From Candidatus Rubneribacter avistercoris (GTDB taxonomy: Bacteria; Actinomycetota; Coriobacteriia; Coriobacteriales; Eggerthellaceae), in the NCBI GenBank assembly GCA_019115845.1, contig DXCU01000103.1:46011-110010 (forward strand): a DNA stretch of 64,000 bases, given 5' to 3'. The notes under the pieces were generated by a model, which did no database searches, had not been told where the DNA came from, and saw only the letters and a program-made list of their open reading frames with translations. Both the position numbers and the translations under genes were made by a program. Of this stretch, positions 18,773 to 26,464 are shown piece by piece. Positions within the stretch are counted from its first letter, which is position 1; every line of letters begins with the position of its first letter.

Positions 18773-19381
18773 CTAGCCGGCCCGTTCGCGCGCCCGTTCG
18801 GCGTCGCAAGCGATGCGGATGGGCACCGCAGGATCGCCCACCACGCAGCGTTGCACGCACAGTCCGCATCCCACGCACGCCTCCTCGTCGATGACGGGGG
18901 CGAACACCGAATGGATGGCGTCGCCTTCGCGCATGCGGTAGTCGATGGAGATAGCCTCGTCGATGAGGGGACAGGCCCGGTAGCACACCTCGCAGCGCAT
19001 GCCCTGGAAGGCGATGCACGCCTCCTCGTCGATGACGGCGACCCCCATGCGCACGTCCTTGCGCGCGGCGACGTCGCGCAGCGCGCCGGTGGGGCAGACC
19101 TCGATGCAGGGGAAGTCCTCGCACAGGCGGCACGCTTGGGCGCGCGGATCGACGAAGGGCGTTCCGACGGATGCGCCCTCGTTGGCGCCGGCGGGTTTGA
19201 GGGCGCGGTAGGGGCAGGCCTGCATGCACTTGCCGCATTTGACGCAGCGCGCCATGAAGTCGCCTTCCCCTTGGGCGCCGGGCGGCCTCAGAAGGTTCGC
19301 CTGCCCGCGCACGGCGTGCATGACCGCCTGGAGCGCCACGGCGGCGCCCGCCGCACCTGCTATGAGCTGTGCTGGTTTCAT
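18773..19381 (-). CDS. napG: NapG-like four-cluster ferredoxin subunit
   Basis: 202-aa iron-sulfur protein with four [4Fe-4S] motifs: CVKCGKCMQACPYRAL, CRLCEDFPCIEVCPTGAL, CEVCYRACP with an upstream Cys, and CVGCGLCVQRC. In Nap systems NapG pairs with NapH to carry electrons from quinol to NapB/NapA. The N-terminus has one hydrophobic stretch (about 5-22) but, unlike usual NapG, no twin-arginine motif, so its export route is unclear. It is the first recognisable nap gene in this direction, 111 bases before napA. Confidence 0.8.
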   Translation of the reverse strand: MKPAQLIAGAAGAAVALQAVMHAVRGQANLLRPPGAQGEGDFMARCVKCGKCMQACPYRALKPAGANEGASVGTPFVDPRAQACRLCEDFPCIEVCPTGALRDVAARKDVRMGVAVIDEEACIAFQGMRCEVCYRACPLIDEAISIDYRMREGDAIHSVFAPVIDEEACVGCGLCVQRCVVGDPAVPIRIACDAERARERAG

Positions 19382-19519
19382 GGGGCTTCCTCCTCGGGCA
19401 TCATGATGCGCGAGGCCGGCGCGCCTTCCAATCGGGGTATGTCCGCGGGGAGGAGAGGAAACCCCCGCCGCAGGGGCAGGGGTTTCTACTATTTTTCTAT
19501 AAGAATAACTTTGACGAGG

Positions 19520-20311
19520 CTAGAGGGTCAGCCTTACGCCCACGTACACGGCGTCGTCGGGAAATCCCGCTATGTCGTACATGCTGGAGAGCGCGATGGC
19601 CGACACCTGCCACGTGCCCACCGTGCCGCCCGCGTCCACCGTTCCGGTCTGGTAGGTGTTGCCCACCTCGTCCACGCCCGCGCCTCCTTCAGGGGTGGTC
19701 AGGGGGTCGAACCCCTCGGAGGCTATGGCGTTTTGCACGGCCGCCTCCACGCTGCCGGACGTGAAGTCGGCGTAGGCCACGCGCAGGGAGGTCCCCTCGC
19801 TGCGGTCCACGTCGAGCATCCATGCTCCGTTGAGCAAAAGCGACGCCTTGGCGGCGTCGAGCGATCCGATGCCGCCGCCTGCGAGCATGGCGGCGGCATC
19901 GAGCTCGGTCACGTCGGGTGGGAGCCTGATGAGCCTCATCTTGCCGACGGCCGCCTCCTCCTCGCTCGTGTAATCGTAGACCGTCTCTCCGGCATCGACG
20001 AACTGCTGCTTGATGGCGGCGTTGTCGGGAAGGGTGGCGATCCCGGCAAGGGAGGGCAGGTTGTAGGGCACCTCGCGCGCCAGGTTCTCCTCCATGCTGG
20101 CCTGCACGTTCCCGCCGGCCTGCATGCCGGTGAGAACGCTGTAGAGCAGGTAGGCGCCGATGACGGCCGCCGCCGCGACGAAGGCTCCCATGACGATGCG
20201 CTGCGGAGCGGACGGGCCGAGCGGACGGCGAAGCCCGCTGTCGTCCAGATGGCGGACCGGGCCGCCATCGTCGACGTAGTCGTTGCGCCTCTTGAATGAA
20301 ATGAACTGCAT
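19520..20311 (-). CDS. Unknown membrane-anchored protein upstream of the nap genes
   Basis: 263 aa with no recognised family. A ~37-residue charged cytoplasmic N-terminus is followed by one transmembrane segment (about 38-60, RIVMGAFVAAAAVIGAYLLYSVL) and a ~200-residue extracytoplasmic part with no Cys, heme or iron-sulfur motif. ATG 20311 has AGGAG upstream and an extended -10 (TGCTATAAT) behind it. It ends 138 bases before napG on the same strand, so it may be co-transcribed with nap. A role in nitrate respiration is possible but unsupported by motifs. Confidence 0.7.
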   Translation of the reverse strand: MQFISFKRRNDYVDDGGPVRHLDDSGLRRPLGPSAPQRIVMGAFVAAAAVIGAYLLYSVLTGMQAGGNVQASMEENLAREVPYNLPSLAGIATLPDNAAIKQQFVDAGETVYDYTSEEEAAVGKMRLIRLPPDVTELDAAAMLAGGGIGSLDAAKASLLLNGAWMLDVDRSEGTSLRVAYADFTSGSVEAAVQNAIASEGFDPLTTPEGGAGVDEVGNTYQTGTVDAGGTVGTWQVSAIALSSMYDIAGFPDDAVYVGVRLTL

Positions 20312-20366
20312 CGCGTCTCCTGACGGACTTGCGTATCGGAACCGTGACGATTTGTGTGCATTGCGC

Positions 20367-20372
20367 ATTATA
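20367..20372 (-). promoter_or_regulatory. -10 element of the minus-strand unknown gene
   Basis: On the minus strand TATAAT preceded by TGC forms a perfect extended -10, about 55 bases before ATG 20311. No strong -35 is seen. It faces the riboswitch promoter, whose -35 starts only four bases away, so the two divergent promoters probably interfere. Confidence 0.65.
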
Positions 20373-20375
20373 GCA

Positions 20376-20404
20376 TTGCCGCCCCGTCGGCTTCGTGTTA
20401 GGAT
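20376..20404 (+). promoter_or_regulatory. Promoter of the riboswitch-terC transcript
   Basis: TTGCCG at 20376-20381 and TAGGAT at 20399-20404 are 17 bases apart, with a TGT extension before the -10. Transcription would start at about 20411, just before the conserved riboswitch sequence. Confidence 0.65.
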
Positions 20405-20410
20405 GCGAAC

Positions 20411-20549
20411 GCCCGTGGGGGAGTAGTTGGCGCGCGATCGGACGCACGCGGCACGTTCAACATCGTGGCCGAGAGGCCTGGCGTGCCTTAATCAAACGAG
20501 ACTCATGGTGCGACCGTGCGCGCGCACGGTCGCACCATGAGTCTTTTTT
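20411..20549 (+). promoter_or_regulatory. yybP-ykoY (manganese) riboswitch with terminator platform
   Basis: The leader of the TerC gene contains GGGGGAGTAG near its 5' end, then GTTCAACAT and GAGAGGCCTGGC, matching in order the conserved GGGGAGUAG / UCAACA / GGCnUGGC-type elements I know from yybP-ykoY riboswitches, which sense Mn2+. TerC/YkoY genes are their classic targets. Immediately downstream, 20499-20544 is a perfect 46-base palindrome (AGACTCATGGTGCGACC...) followed by TTTTTT, a very strong terminator and the probable expression platform. A covariance search (Rfam yybP-ykoY) would settle it. Confidence 0.82.
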
Positions 20550-20621
20550 GCGCGTGCGCCGCCGTCCGCCCGCTTCCTCGGAACAACGACGAGCAGCCGA
20601 GAAAGAAGGAGCATCCGAACC

Positions 20622-21710
20622 GTGGACCTTTCGATCTTCTCATCGCCCGAGGCGTGGATCAGCCTGGTCAGCCTTATTTTCCTGGAGATAGTCCTGGGCG
20701 TGGACAACTTGGTGTTCATCTCCATCACCACCAACCGCCTGCCCGAGGACAAGCAGCACATCGGGCGCAAGCTGGGTCTTGCCGGAGCGCTCGTCATGCG
20801 CATAATCTTTTTGTGCTTCGCCTCCTTCCTGGTGCATATGACCTCGGCGCTGTTCACCGTGGACCTGGGTCCCTACCAGCATGGCTTTTCCGTGCGCGAC
20901 CTCGTGCTTTTGATCGGCGGGGCGTACCTTGTTTACAAGGGGGTTGCCGAGCTGCGCGACACGCTCAAGCTCACCGAGCTCAAAGCCGAGCACTGCGAGG
21001 AGCACAAGGCGCTGCACCGCATCGCGCTGCCCCAGGCGGTGGGCACCATCATGGTCATGGACCTCGTGTTCTCCATCGACTCGGTCATCACGGCCGTGGG
21101 CATGGCCGACCACCTCATCGTCATGATCATTGCCGTCATGCTGGCGGTGTTCCTCATGATGGCCTTCATCGACCCCATCTCCAATTTCATCAACGGGCAT
21201 CCCGAGATGAAGATGCTCGCGCTCACGTTCATCGTGGCCATCGGCTTTTTGCTCGTCATAGACGCGGCCGGGTTCCACACCGGCATCGAGCTTCTGCACA
21301 TGCCGCTTGAGAAGCTCATCGTGTACTTCGCCATGGTGTTCTGCATCGTGCTGGAGCTTGTCCAGATGCGCTACAACGCGAACTACCTGGCCTGGCGCAA
21401 AGAGCGCTGGAAAACGGAGACGGCCGCGCAGATCGAGGAGGTGCGCGCCGAGATGGAGGAGCGGCTCGCGCAGGAGCGCGCGGGCGCGCAGGGGTCCGCC
21501 GCCCAGGAGGGCGCGGGCGGGCGCATCCAGCCCGTCATCATCGGAAACAACGTCTACGTGATGATGCCGGTGGCGGGCGAGGACGCCGCGTCGTTCAAGG
21601 AGCTTCTGGCCACCTCCGACGAGGCCGGCCGCGCCTTCGACCGTCCGCTTGAGATAGGGGCCGAGGTGGCCGACGTCGAGCCGACCTACGAAGAGCCCGG
21701 GGAGCGGTAG
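20622..21710 (+). CDS. TerC/YkoY family integral membrane protein
   Basis: 362-aa protein of the TerC family, members of which (Alx, MeeY, YkoY) export or handle manganese and help metallate secreted enzymes. About seven transmembrane segments fill residues 1-240, with the family motifs EIVLGVDNLVFISI and MVMDLVFSIDSVITAVG carrying acidic residues in the membrane. A hydrophilic Glu/Ala-rich tail of ~110 residues follows. The start is GTG 20622 (AAGGAG 10 bases upstream). The Mn riboswitch in its leader supports Mn2+ homeostasis rather than tellurium resistance. Confidence 0.9.
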   Translation: MDLSIFSSPEAWISLVSLIFLEIVLGVDNLVFISITTNRLPEDKQHIGRKLGLAGALVMRIIFLCFASFLVHMTSALFTVDLGPYQHGFSVRDLVLLIGGAYLVYKGVAELRDTLKLTELKAEHCEEHKALHRIALPQAVGTIMVMDLVFSIDSVITAVGMADHLIVMIIAVMLAVFLMMAFIDPISNFINGHPEMKMLALTFIVAIGFLLVIDAAGFHTGIELLHMPLEKLIVYFAMVFCIVLELVQMRYNANYLAWRKERWKTETAAQIEEVRAEMEERLAQERAGAQGSAAQEGAGGRIQPVIIGNNVYVMMPVAGEDAASFKELLATSDEAGRAFDRPLEIGAEVADVEPTYEEPGER

Positions 21711-21734
21711 CGCGCCGGGCTCCTCCGCGAGGGC

Positions 21735-21767
21735 GGCCGGGGGACGGCCGCGCGCCGTCCCCCGGCC
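21735..21767. terminator. Bidirectional hairpin after TerC, copy of a repeated element
   Basis: GGCCGGGGGACGGC and GCCGTCCCCCGGCC form a perfect 14-bp stem with a 5-base loop, between the convergent TerC and flavoprotein genes. The same core (GCCGGGGGACGG) recurs in another convergent gap at 25499. Confidence 0.6.
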
Positions 21768-21787
21768 GGCGGAGAAGGCCCGCGGCC

Positions 21788-23251
21788 TTACGCCAGGTCC
21801 TCGGCAAGGACGGAGCCGCACAGCAGGCCGGAGCCGGCGGCGGGGACGATGTCCTCGGTTCCGGCGGTGCATCCTGCGGCATAGAGATGCGGGATGGGAT
21901 CGCCGTTGGCGTCGAGCACCTCCATGCGGTCGCTCACGGCAAGCCCTCCGCAGCTTTTGTAGCGTACGGGAACGTTGCGGATGAAGTAATAGGGCGGTTC
22001 GAGCTTTTGCAGGAAAAGCGTCTTGCCGAATTCCGGATCCGCCTGGTTGTCGCAGATCGCGTTCCAGTCGTCGAAGGCCGCCTGCACCGTCGAGAGCGCC
22101 AATCCCGTCTTCTCGGCCAGCTCCTCCAACGAGGCCGCGGCCTGCACGGCGTCGCCCGCATGCGCGATGACCTCCTGGTCGATGCCGTTTTGGGCCGTGC
22201 CGTCCCAGATGCTGTACCACTCGTTGTAGCCTGCGGCCAGGCACTTGGTCGCGGCATCGTGCACGGCCGTCTCGCAATAGAAGCGCTTGCCGTTGGGCAG
22301 CAGCCCGATGAGCGGGTAGAACGTGCCAAGCATGTGCCCGGCCTCGTAGCGCGGGTTGAGGTTGCCGGAGGGACCCATGCCCGAAAGCGTGCCGCCCGCG
22401 GCCACGCCCGCGGCTATGGCGTCGCCCTTGCGTCCGGCCACGATGTTTCCGATGAAGGCCCATTCGGGGGCGTACTCTATCATCCATTCCTGGTTGGAGA
22501 CGTAGCCGCCCCCTGCGAGCACGACCGCCTTGGCCCCGATGTCGACGATCGCGCCGTCCTTCGCGACGAAGCGCCCTCCGGCCACCGTGCCGTCCTCGCC
22601 GACGATGAGCGTCTTGAACGTTGTCTCGAACAGGTAGGACGCGCCCGCCTCGGTTACCTTTTCGTTCATGAGCTCGAACTCGTCCTTCATCGTGCACAGG
22701 CCGTTTTTAGGGAAGAAAGCCTGATGGTAGGGGCTTTCGCGCAGTTCTTGGAATTCGTATCCCCATTCGTAGTGCATGGTGTCGATGAATTTGCCGCCCC
22801 AGGTTTGGAGGAGCACGGTGCGCTCGAGGCCCGCCTCGTCGTTTTCGTAGTACGGTGCGAATTTCTCGCGTATCTGCTCCGCGCTCATGTACTTGTCGGG
22901 ACGCTCCTCCTGGGTGAGCTTGGCGGTCGTGCACATTTGGCAAGCGGCCGAATAGATGGCGTCGCCTCCGTAGGTGGCGTTCTGCTCGACGATGAGCACG
23001 TTCAGGCCGGCTTTGGCGGGGTCCACGGCCGACAGCATGCCCGAGATGCCCGCTCCCACGATGAGGACGTCGACCTCCTTGCCGAAGCTCACGTCCGCGT
23101 CTCCGATGGCGCGGGCGGTTGCGGCTGCGGACGACCCTTCTCCCGCAGAGGGGGAGCTTGCGGAAGCGCAGCCCATGGCCGTTCCCCCGGCGATGGCCGC
23201 CAAGGCGCCGGCGGTTCCCAGCGCGCAGAACTGACGACGGTTCATGCTCAT
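21788..23251 (-). CDS. Tat-exported FAD-dependent reductase (fumarate/urocanate reductase family)
   Basis: 487-aa flavoprotein of the FAD-binding fumarate reductase-like family. The Tat signal MNRRQFCALGTAGALAAIAGG ends near a possible lipobox (TAMGC). The FAD-binding dinucleotide fold is VDVLIVGAGISGMLSA, with a further FAD motif HLYAAGCTAGTEDIVPAAGSGL at the C-terminus. ATG 23251 has AGGAG six bases upstream. The FMN-binding lipoprotein gene lies 32 bases upstream on the same strand, so the flavocytochrome-type functions are split over two proteins. It probably uses an organic electron acceptor in extracellular anaerobic respiration. The substrate is unknown, and the active-site residues differ enough that fumarate should not be assumed. 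Confidence 0.85.
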   Translation of the reverse strand: MSMNRRQFCALGTAGALAAIAGGTAMGCASASSPSAGEGSSAAATARAIGDADVSFGKEVDVLIVGAGISGMLSAVDPAKAGLNVLIVEQNATYGGDAIYSAACQMCTTAKLTQEERPDKYMSAEQIREKFAPYYENDEAGLERTVLLQTWGGKFIDTMHYEWGYEFQELRESPYHQAFFPKNGLCTMKDEFELMNEKVTEAGASYLFETTFKTLIVGEDGTVAGGRFVAKDGAIVDIGAKAVVLAGGGYVSNQEWMIEYAPEWAFIGNIVAGRKGDAIAAGVAAGGTLSGMGPSGNLNPRYEAGHMLGTFYPLIGLLPNGKRFYCETAVHDAATKCLAAGYNEWYSIWDGTAQNGIDQEVIAHAGDAVQAAASLEELAEKTGLALSTVQAAFDDWNAICDNQADPEFGKTLFLQKLEPPYYFIRNVPVRYKSCGGLAVSDRMEVLDANGDPIPHLYAAGCTAGTEDIVPAAGSGLLCGSVLAEDLA

Positions 23252-23283
23252 GTTGATCTCCTGCCTTTCGTCTCCGTTGGTTT

Positions 23284-23748
23284 TCACTTCGCTTGGGACA
23301 GCGCGTCTTCGACGGCTTTCCTCACGCCGCCGGTGGTCATGGTGGCGCCCGTCACTCCGTCTATGTCGGCGGACTGGGCCTCCTCGATCTGAGCCTTGAA
23401 CGTGCCGTCTTCTATGGCTTCCTTGCCTCCGATGCCCGCCGTCTCGCCCGATTCGGTTATCTCGTCAACCTGCACGCGCCCTTCGGCCACGGTGAGCGTC
23501 ACGCTGATGGTGCCGCCCATGCCTTTGCCCTCTCCCACGTAGGTTCCGTCCTTGTAGGCGGTCTTCGGGGCTTGCTCCTGCCGCTGTTCCGACGGGGCGC
23601 TCGATTCAAAGCCCGCCTCGATGCCCGCGTTCGATTGCCCCCCTTGCGGTGCCTCGGCGCCGCATCCGGCCAGAACGGGGCTCACCGACACCGCCAGGCA
23701 GCAGGCCGCGATGGCCGTCTGCCTTCCCTTGCCCTTGCGCATGGTCAT
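23284..23748 (-). CDS. FMN-binding domain lipoprotein, electron donor to the flavoprotein
   Basis: 154-aa exported lipoprotein with signal peptide ending VLAGC and an FMN-binding domain (about residues 65-150). ADIDGVTGATMTTGG matches the covalent FMN attachment motif (D/S-GAT-T), where ApbE transferases link FMN to a Thr. Such proteins pass electrons from membrane flavoproteins or quinol dehydrogenases to a surface reductase. It precedes the FAD reductase by 32 bases. ATG 23748 or 23742 could be used. No apbE gene is in the window, so flavinylation must come from elsewhere. Confidence 0.87.
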   Translation of the reverse strand: MTMRKGKGRQTAIAACCLAVSVSPVLAGCGAEAPQGGQSNAGIEAGFESSAPSEQRQEQAPKTAYKDGTYVGEGKGMGGTISVTLTVAEGRVQVDEITESGETAGIGGKEAIEDGTFKAQIEEAQSADIDGVTGATMTTGGVRKAVEDALSQAK

Positions 23749-23830
23749 GTTCCTTTCTTGATCCTTTCTCGGTCGGGTTCTGGACGCCCGTATTTAATCC
23801 GCGCTGCCGGGGTAACATCAAGCCGCACGG

Positions 23831-23892
23831 CGGGGTATCTTCGAAAACGATGGGGTATGCGTGAGGTAGCCGTGAGGTAGTGCGTGAGGGTG
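23831..23892. promoter_or_regulatory. Direct repeats in the divergent reductase/regulator control region
   Basis: GTGAGGTAG at 23861-23869 and 23872-23880, and GTGAGGGTG at 23884-23892, repeat with an 11-12 base period, one helical turn. GGGGTAT also occurs twice just upstream (23832 and 23852). They lie between the LuxR-type regulator and the FMN lipoprotein gene, the expected place for the regulator's operator. On the minus side a weak promoter (TTGATG, 19 bases, TAAATA, 23821-23791) may serve the reductase genes. Confidence 0.45.
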
Positions 23893-24038
23893 CGGTTTCT
23901 CATCTGCGAATTTGCGAAAACGGGAAGCGCTCGGGACGCGATGTTCTGTACTATGGCAAGCTGACGGGAACGGGCGGCAGGACGTTTCCGGCGTGGCGGG
24001 GCTCGCCTCGCCCGGCCCGTTTCGGAAAGGGGATGGCT

Positions 24039-25487
24039 ATGAACCGCAAGGGTGCTCCGCACGACGCCCCGACGGCGGAAGCGCTGTCGGCTCCGGCGTT
24101 CGCTTTGCTCGTGTGCGGGCTGGGGACGTATTTGGGATGGCAGACGGTCGGCATCTCCCCAACGTTGTTCCCTCGTCCGCAGGCGATGAGCGCCCAGGTC
24201 CTTGAGCTGGCGAACTATCTGCAGACGGCGCTCTTCTTGGTTTTGCTCGCGGTGCTTGCGCGGGTGGCCCTGCGCCGGGGCGGAGGGCTCATTTCCTCGA
24301 GGCTCCTCGTGCTGTCGGCGCCCGCGCTCATGTGCGCCTCGACCGTCTGCGCCTATGCGAGCGGTTGGGTGTTCGACCAGCCTCTCGGGACGGTGGCGGG
24401 CGTTGCGCTCGGGGCGTCGAAAGCGGCGCTTCTGCTCCTGTGGTCGGAATGCCTCTGCCGCGTCCGTTTCCGCGATGCGCTTCTGTGCGTGGCGCTCGTG
24501 TACGCAACGGCGTTTTCGCTGTGCCTGCTGGTGGCGGGTTTGAAGCCCCTGCCGGCGCTTATCGTGCATGCGGTGCTGCCGCTGCTTTCGGGTGCGGCGC
24601 TTCTGGCGTTGCGCTTTGACGGCGCCTTCGTCGCTTTGGGAAGCGCGCCCCCGCGCGAAGCGGGGTCCGCCTCGCTCCTGCCCCTGCGGCTTTTCGTGGG
24701 AGTCGGGCTGTTCGGGGCCGTCAGCCTGCTCACGAACTCGCTTTCGGAGGAGAAGTCCTCCGCCACAGCCGAGCTCAACACTCTGATCGCGGGGCTTGCC
24801 GTGTCCGCGATCATCGCCCTTCTGGCCAGGCGGCGAAGCGGGGGGTTCGACTTCATGCTCCTCTACCGCATGCTCACGCCCCTCATCATAGTGAGCATCA
24901 TTCCCGTCCTCACGCTCGAGAGCGGAAACCAGCAGTACGAGGCGTTCGTCATAGGGGCGGGGTGGACGTTCTTTCGCATATTCACCTGGACGCTTTGGTG
25001 CAGCATCGCTTTGCGCTCGCGCGTTCCCGCGGCGACCGTCTTCGCGGCGGGCCAGTTCTCCTTGACCGCGTGCAGCACGCTCGCCCAGGCTCTCTACGAC
25101 GGGTTTTTGCAGGAGGCCGGCGTTTCCCTGCCCGTCACGATATCGGGCATCATCGCGCTGGCCGTGGCCGTGTCGGCCTTCGTGATGAGCGAAGGGGACA
25201 TCAGGCGGTTCTTCGAGAGGCGCAAGGCGCGGCGGCAGCCTGCCGACGACGAGGAGGCGTTCGCTCGGTGCGCGCGGCGCGCCGCGTGCGAGTTCGGGCT
25301 GTCGAACCGCGAGGAGGAGATAGCCGTCCTCGTCATGAAGGGGAAGAACAACGCTGTCATCGAAAAGCTGCTCTGCATAACCGAGAGCACGCTGCGCACG
25401 CATCTGCGAAACATCTACGGGAAAGCGGGGGTCCATAGCCGGCAGGAGCTTGCCGACACGCTCGCATCGTACCTCGACGACGCGTGA
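24039..25487 (+). CDS. Polytopic membrane LuxR-type transcriptional regulator
   Basis: 482-aa regulator with about 12 predicted transmembrane segments (about residues 15-385) and a C-terminal LuxR HTH (about 415-480): LSNREEEIAVLVMKGKNNAVIEKLLCITESTLRTHLRNIYGKAGV. This layout is characteristic of Eggerthellaceae, where many such regulators stand next to Tat-exported reductases and respond to small molecules. GAAAGGGG six bases before ATG 24039 decides the start; the listed ORF begins far upstream. It is divergent from the FMN lipoprotein and flavoprotein genes and is very probably their regulator, sensing the reductase substrate at the membrane. Confidence 0.88.
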   Translation: MNRKGAPHDAPTAEALSAPAFALLVCGLGTYLGWQTVGISPTLFPRPQAMSAQVLELANYLQTALFLVLLAVLARVALRRGGGLISSRLLVLSAPALMCASTVCAYASGWVFDQPLGTVAGVALGASKAALLLLWSECLCRVRFRDALLCVALVYATAFSLCLLVAGLKPLPALIVHAVLPLLSGAALLALRFDGAFVALGSAPPREAGSASLLPLRLFVGVGLFGAVSLLTNSLSEEKSSATAELNTLIAGLAVSAIIALLARRRSGGFDFMLLYRMLTPLIIVSIIPVLTLESGNQQYEAFVIGAGWTFFRIFTWTLWCSIALRSRVPAATVFAAGQFSLTACSTLAQALYDGFLQEAGVSLPVTISGIIALAVAVSAFVMSEGDIRRFFERRKARRQPADDEEAFARCARRAACEFGLSNREEEIAVLVMKGKNNAVIEKLLCITESTLRTHLRNIYGKAGVHSRQELADTLASYLDDA

Positions 25488-25498
25488 GGGGGGGGGCG

Positions 25499-25529
25499 GC
25501 CGGGGGACGGTCGCGCTCCGTCCCCCGGC
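25499..25529. terminator. Bidirectional hairpin, second copy of the repeated element
   Basis: GCCGGGGGACGG and CCGTCCCCCGGC form a 12-bp stem with loop TCGCGCT, in the gap between the convergent LuxR regulator and lipid kinase genes. It shares its core with the hairpin at 21735. Confidence 0.6.
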
Positions 25530-26440
25530 TACGCTCCGCTGAACTGCTCGTAGCCCTCCTCGCTCACGATGAGGCGGGCGGCGCGCGGCAGGATGCGCGC
25601 GGAGAACGGCGTGGTGAGGCGCGTGGCCTCGCCGTCGTACTGCACCTCCATGGGCGGGTCGGCCTCCGCGCGCACCTCGCGCGCGCGGTGCAGCTCGAGG
25701 GCGTCGGTGCGGTCGGGGAACTCGCCGCCGCGGTCGAGCAGGCCCGCCAGCACGGCGGGGATGAGGTCGAAGGCGGTGCGGGCCTTGAGCACCACCACGT
25801 CGAACTCCCCGTCGCGCGGCTCGTTGCCGTGCGTGACCGTGATGTCGAACTGGATCTTGGAGAAGTTCACGAGCAGGATGCCAAGCCCTTCGCTTTCCAC
25901 CGTGCGCCCGTCCAGCTCAAGGGAGAAGCGCGATTTCTGCGGCATCGGGTTCAGCACGGCGGCCGAGAGGTAGGCCATAGGGCCGAACAGGCGCTTGCCG
26001 GCTTCCGCCCCGTGCATGATGGCGGCGTCGTAGCCCGCGCCAGCCATGATGCCGAAGCCGAATCGGCGTCCGGCCACCTCCATCTCGCCCAGGTCGAAGT
26101 CGAGCGTGCGGCCCTCGCGGACCATCTTGGCCAGCGCGTGCGGCTCCATGGGCGAGGCCAGGTTGAGCGCGAGCAGGTTCGCCGTGCCGGCGGGGAAGGG
26201 CAGCACCGGCACGCCCGTTCCCGCCAGCGAGTAGCTCACCGTGGCCACCGTGCCGTCTCCGCCGCTGGCCACCACCGCGTCGTAGGACGTCGCGTCTTCA
26301 AGCAGGTCGCGCACGTCGGTCGCGCCGTCGGTGGAACGGATGCACACCTCGTCGCCGTCTTTGGCGAACGAGCGCGCGAAGTCGTAGACGGCGCCTTCGC
26401 CGTAGCCGGAGGACAGGTTGTTGATGACGAGCAGTTTCAC
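25529..26440 (-). CDS. Diacylglycerol kinase-like lipid kinase
   Basis: 303-aa member of the DAGK_cat (YegS/DgkB-like) family, which phosphorylates diacylglycerol or related lipids with ATP. Seen: VKLLVINNLSSGYG at the start, the catalytic-domain motif VVASGGDGTVATVSYSL (GGDGT), and PFPAGTANLLALNL (usually P.GT.N). The C-terminal beta domain carries FGIMAGAGYDAAIM. The start is GTG 26440 with AAAGGG upstream; the listed ORF extends far through the divergent rnd gene. It is divergent from RNase D. Confidence 0.87.
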   Translation of the reverse strand: MKLLVINNLSSGYGEGAVYDFARSFAKDGDEVCIRSTDGATDVRDLLEDATSYDAVVASGGDGTVATVSYSLAGTGVPVLPFPAGTANLLALNLASPMEPHALAKMVREGRTLDFDLGEMEVAGRRFGFGIMAGAGYDAAIMHGAEAGKRLFGPMAYLSAAVLNPMPQKSRFSLELDGRTVESEGLGILLVNFSKIQFDITVTHGNEPRDGEFDVVVLKARTAFDLIPAVLAGLLDRGGEFPDRTDALELHRAREVRAEADPPMEVQYDGEATRLTTPFSARILPRAARLIVSEEGYEQFSGA

Positions 26441-26464
26441 AGATTCCCTTTCTGTTGCTATGAT
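26436..26464 (+). promoter_or_regulatory. Promoter of RNase D
   Basis: TTCACA at 26436-26441, a 17-base spacer, and TATGAT at 26459-26464 with a TGC extension. Transcription would start near 26471, downstream of ATG 26468, which argues for GTG 26513 as the real start codon of the gene. Confidence 0.65.

Noticed and set aside
16079-20299. 1406-aa plus-strand ORF across the nap region
   Set aside because: It is the antisense shadow of napA, napG and neighbours; high GC removes stop codons. The composition is His/Gly/Val/Arg-rich with no family motif.
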